A program made the translations under genes and the position numbers. The notes below the pieces were generated by a model. It had not been told where the DNA came from and did no database searches. It was given only the letters and a program-made list of their open reading frames with translations. 64,000 bases of DNA from Steromphala cineraria (taxonomy: Eukaryota > Mollusca > Gastropoda > Trochida > Trochidae): contig OU744726.1 of NCBI GenBank assembly GCA_916613615.1, positions 65,116,987 to 65,180,986 of the forward strand, written 5' to 3'. Shown here piece after piece: positions 53,716 through 64,000 of this stretch (position 1 is its first letter; each line of letters starts with the position of its first letter).

Positions 53716-55225
53716 TCTCAACAGATGAAATTGTAAAAAGAAGCAAAAACAACTTTCATAAGGGTTGTTCATAAGTGACATAGGTTGGACTTAAAATCTT
53801 GAATATATTAGTTGGAACCAACTTAAAGGGCACAAGTAAAGGAAATCAGTTTACTGTAAAATTGATGCTGGCTGAGATATTTTGTTGTGGAGATTACCAG
53901 GTTCTTATCACTACATTTGGTGACCTGGGCTTCTTTTTACGAAACACTAGAGAGATTGTGAGTCATTACAAAAGCCTAAATGTAAGGTTGGAGAATGTGA
54001 GTTAAGGTTTACCTAAGTTAAGGTTGCTTTTTGAAAGAAGGCCCTTGTGTTGCAGCATTAAATTCATTTAAAGGAATCTTCATTGAAAGATATAGATAAA
54101 GAGCTGGTTTAGTCCAACTGCATGCATACATTGTCTTGAGCTATGATATTCATCGTATGAATCAGTGTATAAAATAGATTTGAAACCTAGCCTGTCCTGG
54201 AAATTAATTGGTCAATTCCTGAGGGGAAAATAAAGAAAAAATTGAAAAGTTACCAGTCCTGACCAAAATGGAACCAGTCCTGGCAAAAAGTAGCCAGTGG
54301 CGGACAAGCTATGATATTCATCGTATGAATAATGAATACTAAGTTACATGTAGTATGTGGCAAAATTGATTATTGTCAACAATGTCCATGTATTTTTGTT
54401 TACAATGTATTGTAAATTTATGAAATACAACCATGATTTATATGATATTCAAATTGATGCCTTGGATTATCTGATGATAATTTGGTTATCGAAAATTACT
54501 TTAAAAAAATTTAATGATGGTACCTCTTTGAGAATGTAATATTGTTCATTTTAAGTTCATATTGTCTGAAAAGCAAGATGTGCATATAGGCTGGCTATAA
54601 ACTATGAACTATTTCAACTTCTCTCCAGAAAAAAGATTAACATAAAGTCTATTGGCGGCCATTTTTGTGTGAACACCTTTAATTCATTTTGTGTAAGAAA
54701 AAGGAGTTGCATGGCTGAATTTTACATTATATATTTGATTTATTACTGATTCATTTAGATAAATACATTGTCTTTCAATTGGAACCATTTATTTTCGTTT
54801 TCCTTACATCACCTTATATTCCCCCTAAAATCCTGCTACTGCCAATTTAAATATTGTCTGGTTGTTTCAAATATTACTGTTATAAGCATGTACTTAGATA
54901 TAAATTAACATGATAGAACCTTGGCTGTCATGCACCGATTACTTAATTATTACCGGTATGAACTTCTTTATAGTAAAAGGTGTTAAATTGTCTTTGGACT
55001 TGCTGTTTTGACAATATTCATCTCATAATCTTTAGATGAAAGACCCACCTGTGTGATATAAGATACATGCATACCAGTTGGCTACCCATTGCAGGGCTGT
55101 CAAACGCTAAGTTGGGCTGGTTTTCAAACTTCAAACCCTGCTTGCCAGAAAGAACTGAAAATATTTTGAACACTGGTTTCCCTCCATTGATTTTATGCAT
55201 CTGTGTATACATAGCCATCTTCCTA
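53716..55225. other. TMEM167B 3' UTR and intergenic sequence
   Basis: The probable 3' UTR runs to about 54250 (AATAAA at 54229-54234). A direct repeat, GCTATGATATTCATCGTATG plus AAT, occurs at about 54140 and 54309. A truncated copy of the TTAA-type MITE is at 54640-54850. No further gene is recognised. Confidence 0.5.
54640..54850. mobile_element. TTAA-type MITE, 5'-truncated copy
   Basis: It shares GTGTGAACACCTTTAATTC and the terminal CCCCCTAAAATCCTGCTACT plus GCCAATTTAA with the complete copies. The left terminus is missing. Confidence 0.7.
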
Positions 55226-55232
55226 CGCAGAG

Positions 55233-55431
55233 CCTAAAACGCCAGTTTCAAAACCGTTAGTTTTATGCCTTGCTGCTCACTCTTGAGCTTTCTGTGCTGA
55301 TATCAGCGCCTCTGCAAGCGATTGTTAGCAACCTCCAGTTACTTTCTGTAGTAAGGAAGAGAGCAAGCACAGAAAACTTACGGGTCCGCGGCAAGGCATA
55401 AAACTAACAGTTCTGAAACTGGCGTTTTAGG
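55233..55431. mobile_element. 199-bp MITE with long inverted repeats
   Basis: The left end CCTAAAACGCCAGTTTCAAA, followed by TAGTTTTATGCCTTGC, matches the right end in reverse (GCAAGGCATAAAACTA ... CTGGCGTTTTAGG). Flanking CTTCCTACGC / GTGTAGGAAG may extend the arms. A diverged copy is at 33940-34150. Confidence 0.75.
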
Positions 55432-55434
55432 ATT

Positions 55435-56690
55435 TGTGTAGGAAGAGGTTACATAGCTGAATTTGCTCATTTAGTTGGGATCTTTCAGTGACTTTTCATG
55501 ACTGATGATTGCAGTATGTATATTTAATTATTCATGTAAAGTTTATCGTCTTATCTAACACGAGCCATTTTGGATTAATATGCAACAGAATTTCAAGTTT
55601 TCATTTTGTACAGAAAATAATTATAAATAATAATAAGTTCTTTGTGGAATTTGGTTGCATAGATCATAATTATGAAAGTAAGTTCTGTAAACTTAAAAAA
55701 TAGATTATGATAAAGTTCTTGGTTTAGTTCTTTATAAGCAGAAGACAGAAATGTCAATTTTGAAATTGTTTTGAAATGAGGTTTAAATCTCTCGGAAAAG
55801 AAATCAAATTGAATTTTTTTTTTTTTTGCATTTGTCTGTTATACAACAATTTTAAAATACATGTTGTCATTGTCACTAAATTGTACATACACTTGTATAC
55901 TGGTTGTACATATATTTATGGGAAACAGTTTGTAATAAAATATGGCAAACATTTTTTTTCCTCTTTTCATTTGAATCCATTTCATTCATATAGAATCTTT
56001 GAGATAAACTGATAGAGATCTTGGAAAGTTGAGACAAAGACCAAGGGCACAGGGATATGAAAAGTAAACCTAGCCTAACTCCCAATATCTGGAGTTTAGC
56101 AAGTATTATTGCGGAAAGGTTTACTTGGACTTGAGAATGACAAGTTTTCCAAATGCACAAATGTTACTGTTTAGATATTGATGACATTTAAACAGAGCAA
56201 TGATTTGTGATATGCTGAATTGATTACTCTTTTATCAACAATACATTCACCGGGTGGAATTTACGTTGGTAAGTGGTGAAAAAAAACTTAATTCTTTCAA
56301 TAACTATCATCATATGGCACACATGGTTTAATCTCCTTGTTTTGAGCTCATTAAATTGATGTCAAATATGGCATGGTAGTCATATCTTTTGCATAAAAAC
56401 CAAAACCAATTGGCAGATGTCTTTCACAATGACTGGATAAATATTAAATATCTTTATGATATCCAGCGTTGCTAATTAACTTGGACCAAGACATCACAAT
56501 GGTCAAGATTTCATCATTTGTAATATGTTTTATGAAACTTTAAGCTTTGAGTTCATTTGATCAAGTTATAAGTAATTATTAAATACTATTTCATCGCGAT
56601 TAGCAAAGTTAGGTAAAGATATTCACACTGGTATCACAGTAGTAGATTTTCCAACAATACAAAATACGAACAAAAATGGATAACAAGAGA
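55435..56690. other. Intergenic, AT-rich
   Basis: No gene is recognised. 56064-56140 resembles a damaged member of the CAGTCTAAG family (AAGTAAACCTAGCCTAACTC on the left, GGTTTACTTGGACTTGAG on the right). Confidence 0.45.
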
Positions 56691-56694
56691 ACAG

Positions 56695-57320
56695 AGAGCC
56701 ATTTTCATGGTCTAGTCGTCTGATACTGAGTAGACTTAAGTACTGTAACAGTCTCTATATGTTGATCACGCTGAAGTCCTGCTTGACAAGCTGCAGATGG
56801 TGCAGAATACAGAAGCTAGAATTGCATCCTGTCTCAAGGGTATGAACGCATCCTGTCTCAGGTTACGAACGTTACGCTAACTCCACTAATCTGTACACTG
56901 GGCTCAGAAGCTACATTCGCTCCCGCGGCCTGACTTTGGATATAGCCAATCAAATCATTTTCTCGTTGAAATTCTGTCGAGAAAATGATTTGATTGGCTA
57001 TATCCCAAGTCGGGCTGTCCGAGCGAATCTAGCTTCTGAGCCCAGCGTACAGATTAGTGGAGTTAGCGTAATGTTCATACCCTGAGACAGGACGGTATGA
57101 ACGTTACGCTAACTCCACTAACCTGTCCCCTGGGCTCAGAAGCTAGATTCGCTAGCCTCTAAAAGATCACATGTTAGATGTATGACCCAGATCCTCAAAA
57201 ATCTTTGGCTCCAAATCAGAGCAAGAATACAATTTAAAATTCTCTGTCTTGCATATAAAACTTTACATGGACATAAATACAATTCATAACACTTACCAGT
57301 GGGTGTAGGAAATTTGTTTA
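56695..57320 (+). pseudogene. LINE fragment interrupted by a foldback MITE
   Basis: Before the insertion, the plus strand encodes RLKYCNSLY and, in a shifted frame, LDKLQMVQNTEARIASCLK. After it come MTQILKNLWLQIRARIQFKI and LCLAYKTLHG, both standard C-terminal segments of CR1-type LINE ORF2. The MITE sits between them. Confidence 0.65.
56851..57092. mobile_element. Near-perfect 242-bp foldback MITE
   Basis: The left arm starts TCCTGTCTCAGGTTACGAAC and the right arm ends with the reverse complement CCTGAGACAGGA. The arms extend almost to the centre (GAGAAAATGATTTGATTGGC pairs with GCCAATCAAATCATTTTCTC). A further partial left arm follows at 57094-57155. Same family as 9954-10148. Confidence 0.85.
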
Positions 57321-57716
57321 GTCAAGGGGGGATTAAGGGGTTTATCTTATGACCAGAATAAATGAAAAGCCCAAACCGCAGATATTTTATCTTCTTAGAG
57401 GAAAATTAACTTTTATATTCTAAAATGCCTGATATTGACTGCTGTTAAAAGGTTTGTTTTCAGTCTATTAACATAAAGCTTTACAGAGCCAAGATTAATT
57501 TTCTTTTTTGTAAAGATTTCAACAATATTTTTGAGAGCAAATTAAAATTTATATTCTTTTAAATTTAATTCATGAAATGAAATTTTAAAAAGACAACATT
57601 CTAGTCTAGTCTAGTATCTTTTATAAATCTTACTTTAAAGAAAGTGGATTGAAGGTTTTAGATTGAAAATAATTATGTAGACAAATATCATGAGATAGTT
57701 GAGCTGAGAAAATTTA

Positions 57717-57794
57717 TCACGTGATTAACTCGTCCCGTTTCACACTGATCACGTGATACGTACGGAAGTAAGTCACATGTCTTCAAGATGGCGG
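57717..57794 (+). promoter_or_regulatory. FUCA promoter: two CLEAR/E-box sites, ETS, YY1
   Basis: Upstream of the start are TCACGTGA at 57717-57724 and 57749-57756, CGGAAGT (ETS type, 57762-57768), TCACATGT (about 57772-57779) and AAGATGGCGG over the start codon (57785-57794, YY1 type). TCACGTGA is the core of the CLEAR element bound by TFEB/MITF-type factors on lysosomal genes, which fits a lysosomal fucosidase. Binding is inferred. Confidence 0.6.
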
Positions 57795-60700
57795 ACGCGG
57801 CAACGCATCGTTGTTTACATTCATGCATTTTTTTAATCACAGCCTTTACTGTTTTCTCTGTAGCTAACAGCATAAGATACGAACCTAACTGGAAATCTTT
57901 AGATTCACGACCACTGCCATCTTGGTACGATGACGCGAAATTGGGTATTTTCATTCACTGGGGAGTGTTTTCTGTGCCAAGTTTTTCCTCCGAATGGTTT
58001 TGGTGGAATTGGAAGGGACAACCTCTGCCTGCCATAGAGTTTTTCATGCAGCAAAACTACCCTCCTAGATTCACCTATCCTGACTTTGCAAAACAGTTCA
58101 CGACTGAATTCTTTGATGCTGACGATTGGGCGAAGATATTCCAAGGATCCGGTGCCAAGTAAGAATTTATAGTCAGGTTTTATTATTATTCCGCTCATAT
58201 ATTTCGTATATCTTTAACCATGACATTGGCAATGATTTTGAGGGAAAAAGCCAAAGTTAAATTAATATCTCAAATTAATTCATGTTTGCAATTCTTGATT
58301 AGTGGAATTTAGTCATTCAATAAAATCTGAATAAAGCTATATATATATTGACCCCTAATGTAGAGTTTGTGAAAATATCCTTTAGAAGGGGGAAAATTAG
58401 AGTCTCCTCAAATGATTTTTTCTAGTTTTAAAATGCAGAACTGAGAAGAAATGATGCTACTCAAAATCAACTAAGGTCTGAACTACCTGATTTTTAGGTC
58501 AGTTAATTTGTAGTAAACAATTAAGAGATCATCCCGACAGTACTAATATAAGATAATGTCAGAAGATAATTCATTATGTCAGACCATTGTTTCATGATTT
58601 CAGAGTCTTGAACTTTTGACTTTTGAGTAGTGATAAGATTTCACTCTATTGTAGTATAACTTTACACAGTGAATCACCAGTATTGTGTTAATTGATGTAT
58701 GTAATATTCAACTGATAGAAGTTTGTATGATAAACTTTGTAGATAAAGAAACAAAATCTTTTATAAACATTAATGTGTCTTGAAATCGTATGTACATTCA
58801 TGATTCACAAATATATTGTCATCCTCGATAATCCAGCGCTTTCATTCCGATAAATCTACACTACAAGCCCTGGAAAACTTTACGGGGTTTTACCTCAAAC
58901 CCATTTACCTCCCTTTGCAATGACTCAGCAAAACGATTGCTTTCTAACAACCAATAAGATCACTTCTAAAACCAACTGTCTATCTCTCACTATGCCTTTC
59001 ATTCCGCCTTTTCTCTCGTCCTTTCGATCCCTTTCTCCCTGATCTGTCTACTCTTTTTGGATGGCAATATCCACGTGTCAATAAGCTGAAAAATTGCTGA
59101 TAAAACGTTAAACCCCAACTCACTCACTCACTTGATGTCGCGAACGGTCGAGTTATTTACGCACTTGGTGTCTGCGTTTCGTTTCTGATTGGATAACATG
59201 TATGTAAAGGGAGGTAATTGGATTTGAGGTAAAACCCTGTAAAGCTTTCCAGGGCTTGTAGTGTAGATTTAACGGAACAAAAGTGCCGGATTATCGAGGA
59301 TGATATATTGTATTTGTAAATGTAATATTCATGTTACAGATATATTGTATTTGTGAGTAAACATCATGAAGGCTTTTGCAATTGGCCCTGCAAAACTGCT
59401 TTCAACTGGAACTCGCAAGCTTGTGGACCCAACAGAGATCTCGTTGGTGAGAAAAATATTTTTTTCTGGCCACAAAAAATGGCCTGTTTATATATATTCA
59501 AAGGCACTGAAGCAAGTATTCTTCTATTATAAAGAGATCTAAAAAAATCCAATTGCAAAACATTCTTTTCAATGTTAAGAGTGTAAAAAAGCCAAAAATT
59601 ACATACTCAAACTATTTATGAGTGTTCAAATTGAAATTGTAACACCCATAAAGGCTTTTTAAACAACTGCATATAATTAGCCTGATAATGATATTTTTAC
59701 CATTTGTTTAAAGAAAATTGATTTACATACAAGGGTATGCTTTTTATGCCCCCGAATCGGAGATTCCGGGGGTATATTGTTTTTCACCTGTCCGTCTGTC
59801 CGTTTGTCCACAAAAACTTTAACCTTGGTCATAACTTTTGATTGCTCAGAGCTAGGTCTTTGATACTTGACATATGGATCCCTTGTGATGAGACCTTTCA
59901 GATGACACCATGACATTTGACCTTGTGACCTTGACCTTGACACAGCGAGCAGGATGCATCCGGGGGCATTCGTGTTTCACAAACACATCTTGTTAAATAT
60001 TACAACTGCTTAGAAATATTTTTTTAAATTCTTTAAAACTTGACTTTATCAGTCAGGACAGATTGATGTTGATAGAACTTGTTACGGTAGATTATATATC
60101 ATGTCATTTCGCTTCCGCAAACATATGAACGTTATAAGATTTTCATTGAATACAAGTGTCTTTCATATCTTTGTCATTTGAGGATTAATAAGGGAGATTT
60201 TTTGACTAGTTATCAATGGAATTTACAATTGATGAAATCATAGAGTTTCACTTTAAGTTCACAGCGTTTAAACTCTAAAAGGATCCATCTGAAAATATAA
60301 ATTTGTGTGTTATTTGTGGTTCACAATAACCATGACTATCATTATGATTTTCCTGCCCAACAGTCCTTACTTCTTTAGGGATTTATATCTTGATTAAGAT
60401 TGATAGATTTTCTCTTCAGGTGAGCTAGCCACAGCTATTAACAACACAGACCTCAAGTTTGGGATCTACCACACTCTCTTTGAATGGTTCAACCCGACAT
60501 TCCTAGCAGACAAGGCCAGCAACTTCACCAAACAGAACTTTGTCAACGTGAGTTGTTGCTCTAGATTTATGTAGGGTTGTGCTTACCAATGACACAGAAC
60601 AACAGTGAAAATAATTAAAAAGGACCATTTAGAAACAAATTTAAATCAATTTTAACTCTCCTGTTATTTCATGTCATCTCGGTAAAAAATCAACAGCATA

Positions 60701-63577
60701 TCCACACTCTCCCCTTCTCCTCTCTTAAAAGGGCATAATTCCCACCCACCTACCCTTTTTAATAGGTTAACCCCTATTCAAAATTCGCCCGCCGCTAATG
60801 GCTGAAATATTGCCCAAGAGGCTTTAAGGATTAACTCACTCACACACCCATTCTAAATTCCAAATTATGGATCTACCACTGAACATATATCAGTTCAGCA
60901 TGAAAAGGGTAAACTATGACTATTTACAGTCCCACAGCCTCCCGGAGCTGTATGACCTGGTGACCCGCTACCACCCCGAGATCGTCTGGTCAGATGCTTC
61001 GGGCGGGGGCTCCGCGGAATACTGGAAGGCTCAGGAGTTCATCGCATGGCTCTACAACGACAGGTGGGCTTACGGGCACCGGAGCATGTTGTTTGAAAAT
61101 TTTTGATTTCTTTAAATTTTCCAAAATAAGTATTAGTTTGTATGCAAATTATTTAATTTTCAAAGGGTGAAACATCTGATTTCCTATAGTCATAGAAATT
61201 ACCTGTATCAAGTTTGTAGTTAAAGAAGAAATTAGAGATAAACTATTTAGATGAGAATTATACAAGAATATGTACTATTCAAGATAGTGTGATCCTAATT
61301 ATATCACTGTTACAAAGAAGAAATTATTAAATATCATACAAAAATTCTTGACGCCATTAATTAGTTTTTTGACCAAATTGGTCACATCTGTACAATATAT
61401 TGCAGTCCAGTGAAGGACACAGTAGTGACCAATGACCGATGGGGGTCAGGGACGGACTGTCATCACGGGGGATTCTACACCTGCAGTGACCGCTACAACC
61501 CAGGTGGGAATAAGAAAAAATCCTTCGTTTGTTTCAAGCAAATCAGGTAGCATGCTTGGTGCAATAAGTCACAGAAATCAAGCCAATCATCTTGCGAACG
61601 TTAGTCTGCACAACAACATTACCGGTTTACAGACTGATTGCTGTTTTCTTTCACAGCGAGTCTCTATTCAATCATCTTGCAAATAGAGCCTCTGATCTTG
61701 TAATTCAATTTCTGGCTGCTCTAAAACTAAAGGAGTTCCAAAAATAAATGAATCTTTCCATGATTAAAACTTCATTATACTTATCCTTTTACCATCTCAG
61801 TTAAGTTATATTATTATTAGAGCAGAATCTTTGCGTTACTCACATATTAAAATGAAATACACTAACTAAATTACCTGAGCTTTGCCCGTTATGCTGCTTG
61901 GGCCATTTAGATTTAAATTAGCTCCTCTGTTGGCAAAGTTTGGTCCTGGGGTGCATCTCAACCAAGAGAATATTCAATATTGAGGTTGTTTACAAGATGA
62001 AAACTTCATTATAAATATTTACCTTCTCATTAAAATCATTAAGCTTATTGTCCCAATTAAACTTTGTATTATTTAAAGTAATGATTCATTTGCTTGACAT
62101 GGCACCTATGTTACCTTGGACATTTAAGGCAAGACCCACCCAAACAAGAGACCCATTTGGTTGGGTTGTCACGATACATTGATGCATTGTCATGTTTTTG
62201 TTCACAAAATGATTCAAATACAGTTAACTAAATTGTGATCAAAATTCTGTTAAATGTCTTCAAAATATCAAATCCAGAAAACCTGTGTTTGTGAAAATCT
62301 TCCCTAAGAAAGTATTACTGTTAATGTTCAAGTTCAAATACTTTTTGTTTGAAATATTGACTTAAGATCAGTGAATTGGTATCCAAGCAATAATTTCTCT
62401 TTTATTGTATCATGATTGATATTGTATTGAGACCTATGTGACATCCCTACAACATGGCAAACTCATATTAAGTGTGTGTCATATTTGTATCTCTTTTTAT
62501 CCTAGGTATACTCCAGAAGCACAAGTGGGAGAATGCAATGACTATTGACCACTACTCGTGGGGGTATCGACGCAATGCCAGACTGACCGACTTTCTGACC
62601 TCTGATGAAATGATTGACACATTTGTGGAAACAGTAAGGTAAGGGAGATAATCAACCATGTTAACCCTTCTATGATGATAGTCCATTTGTATTGAGTGCC
62701 ATGCTAACATATTCTTTACTAGCAAAGCATAGAAATTCTATCTATCCCTGTTTCGTGAAACTTTTCTTGAAACAATTTACCGGTAATCATAGGGCAAGTT
62801 TTTTCACCCCAAAACAAATTTTAAGGAAACAAAATAAGGAAATTGAAAACTTATTTAACTGGACAAATCAACTGGTTTTGATTCTTGATTCTTCCTATCA
62901 AATGGTATTCTAAATTACAGGGACTTTGCATTGTTTTGAGCTAAACTTAGGGTGAAATGTAACTTCCATTGCAAGGCACGATGAATGCAAGTCTTCATCA
63001 CTGACCAGTTAAGCCTCGCTGATATGTGTAAACAAACAAGTTTTCACTAAGCTTTAGGAATAGCATCTTCTGAGTAGACTCTTCTATTTAGATATTGTTT
63101 TCTGAAAACCAGGTACAGAAAAGGCTTGAAAAATTGTTGTTATTGAATGTAGCTCAAGCATAGTGGCAGATCCAGAAATTTGAATTATAAGGGAAGGATG
63201 ATTTCGACCTTTAATTGCAGTTTTTCTAAAGGAAGCCAAATTAGAAGTGAGAGTAAGAAAACGGCCTAGTCAGGTAGCTCATAACCAATAGAAAATATAA
63301 TGTATTTACTAGAAATCCGTAGGACTAAGAACATTTTACAGAGTTTATGATCATATGAATACGCCACTCAAAACAACAACTACAAAATTTATCTTAATGC
63401 TTCTAGCTGCGGAGGGAACATGTTGATGAATATCGGCCCGACAAAGGACGGGTTGATCATCCCAATCTTCCAGGAGCGGCTGAGGGACATGGGGGCGTGG
63501 CTGAAGGTCAACGGGGAGGCCATCTACTCCAGCAGGCCCTGGACTCACCAGAACGATACACTCACCCCTAGGGTCTG
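57788..63577 (+). CDS. FUCA1: Lysosomal alpha-L-fucosidase (GH29), 3'-partial
   Basis: It hydrolyses alpha-L-fucose from glycoproteins and glycolipids. Exons: 57788-58158, 59340-59446, 60420-60547, 60930-61063, 61406-61503, 62506-62638, 63407-63577, all GT-AG with agreeing phases, giving 380 codons plus two bases. The rest (about 80 residues, C-terminal beta domain) lies beyond the window. A signal peptide (hydrophobic [14 protein letters not shown], cleavage near ANS/IR) is followed by [20 protein letters not shown], then KHHEGF (131-136), [11 protein letters not shown], and IVWSD with the catalytic nucleophile D224 (Asp225 in the human enzyme). [16 protein letters not shown] and [18 protein letters not shown] follow. 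No break is seen. Whether it is FUCA1 or a lineage-specific paralogue cannot be settled here, so the symbol denotes the family. Confidence 0.93.
58820..59302. mobile_element. 483-bp MITE with 9-bp target duplication in FUCA intron 1
   Basis: Inverted repeats of about 100 bp start CATCCTCGATAATCCAGCGC and end in GCCGGATTATCGAGGATG; the arms also share CTACACTACAAGCCCTGGAA / TTCCAGGGCTTGTAGTGTAG. They are flanked by ATATATTGT on both sides (9-bp duplication). The middle carries a tail-like TTAAACCCCAACTCACTCAC. It ends 37 bases before exon 2. Confidence 0.85.
59747..59997. mobile_element. Short repeat starting with a CCCCCGAATC hairpin
   Basis: A hairpin GCCCCCGAATC-gga-GATTCCGGGGG at its left end is followed by CTGTCCGTCTGTCCGTTTGT, a TGACCTTGTGACCTTGACCT block and CGGGGGCATTCGTGTTTCAC, ending near ACATCTTGTT. 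The form is like other short non-autonomous elements with a terminal hairpin; the class is not certain. It lies in FUCA intron 2. Confidence 0.55.
60796..60845 (+). repeat. SINE-like tail
   Basis: It reads ATGGCTGAAATATTGCCCAA, then GAGGCTTTAAGGATTAACTCACTCACAC, the same phrase as at 12702, 13242 and 16322. The CACTC repeat is short. It lies just upstream of FUCA exon 4. Confidence 0.55.
62163..62452. mobile_element. hAT-like non-autonomous element
   Basis: The left end GGGTTGTCACGATACATTGA and right end ATTGAGACCTATGTGACATC followed by CCTAC are approximate inverted repeats (GGGNTGTCAC). It lies in FUCA intron 5, ending about 50 bases before exon 6. The ends are imperfect. Confidence 0.4.
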
Positions 63578-63880
63578 GTCAGTACACCATTGATCTTATC
63601 CTTGTCAAGGCAATATCTATGCTTTTATTCCTCAGAACATGTTTGATTTTATTCTTTTTTTATTTTATTCTATTATAGGTAATGGTTTCTAGATACACTC
63701 ATCCTAAAGGTCTGGTCGGTACACTCTTGATAGTTCATTGATCTTATCCCTGTCAAGGCAATATTTACACTTTTAGTTCTCAGAACATGTTTGATTTTAT
63801 TCTGGTCAGGTAATGGTTTCTAGATACACTCATCCCAAAGGTCTGGTCGGTTTTCTCTTGATAGTCAATTGATCTTATTT
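63555..63880 (+). repeat. Tandem duplication starting at the FUCA exon 7 donor
   Basis: Three units begin GATACACTCA at 63555, 63692 and 63823 (periods 137 and 131). Each contains a GGTCTGGTC donor-like site and TTGATCTTATC; the first two also carry GTCAAGGCAATAT and CAGAACATGTTTGATTTTAT. The first unit includes the last 23 bases of exon 7 and the true donor. Confidence 0.85.
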
Positions 63881-64000
63881 TGGCCATGAGACATATCCTC
63901 ATACGACTCCTGGATAAAAGTTAAAGGCCATCTCTGAATGGTATTTATCTTCAAAGAAAACAAGTTAGATAAAACTTTTAACTCTCTCACTTCTCGCCCT

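Overview
This is animal nuclear DNA. Genes are interrupted by GT-AG introns, intergenic sequence is AT-rich, and interspersed repeats are abundant. The repeat set points to a lophotrochozoan, most likely a mollusc: elements rich in TGACCTTGACCTTTGACC, the AGCTCATCAGGCC element, tRNA-derived SINEs, and tails ending in TTAAAC..AACTCACTCACTC. A gastropod is possible but unproven. There is no sign of bacterial, viral or plasmid DNA, and no CRISPR array.

Three protein genes can be built exon by exon with consistent phase. (1) Cytoplasmic isoleucyl-tRNA synthetase (IARS1), minus strand, 29 coding exons, 48325 down to 22006, 1281 codons without a break. (2) TMEM167B (Kish-B), plus strand, 3 exons, 50092-53715, 74 codons, head to head with IARS1 across a 1.8 kb interval. 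That interval carries an ATF4-type CARE, an AP-1/GCN4-type site and an ETS site. (3) A lysosomal GH29 alpha-L-fucosidase (FUCA), plus strand, exons 1-7 from 57788 to 63577, running off the right edge. Its promoter has two TCACGTGA (CLEAR/E-box) sites, an ETS site and a YY1-type site over the start codon.

The left third (1-22 kb) holds no gene I can name. It contains a decayed Tc1-type transposon (5432-6944), several MITEs, promoter-like clusters (2690-2823; 4419-5007 with seven CACGTG boxes around a candidate first exon), a CRE cluster, a CTCF-like site, and degenerate tandem repeats.

The IARS1 introns hold most of the repeats: a nearly full CR1/L2-type LINE in antisense (38030-41400), a pogo/Tigger-like element with TA duplications (35198-36235), a 343-nt pure pyrimidine tract, a hairpin-bounded array of nuclear-receptor-like motifs (24911-26217), and SINEs.

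The most unusual pattern is that three unrelated genes each carry a tandem or local duplication built from an exon edge together with its splice site: the TMEM167B exon 2 acceptor (about 40-bp minisatellite), the IARS1 exon 13 acceptor (56-bp copy) and the FUCA exon 7 donor (about 135-bp units). I found no novel multi-gene system. The genes shown are ordinary housekeeping or lysosomal genes.
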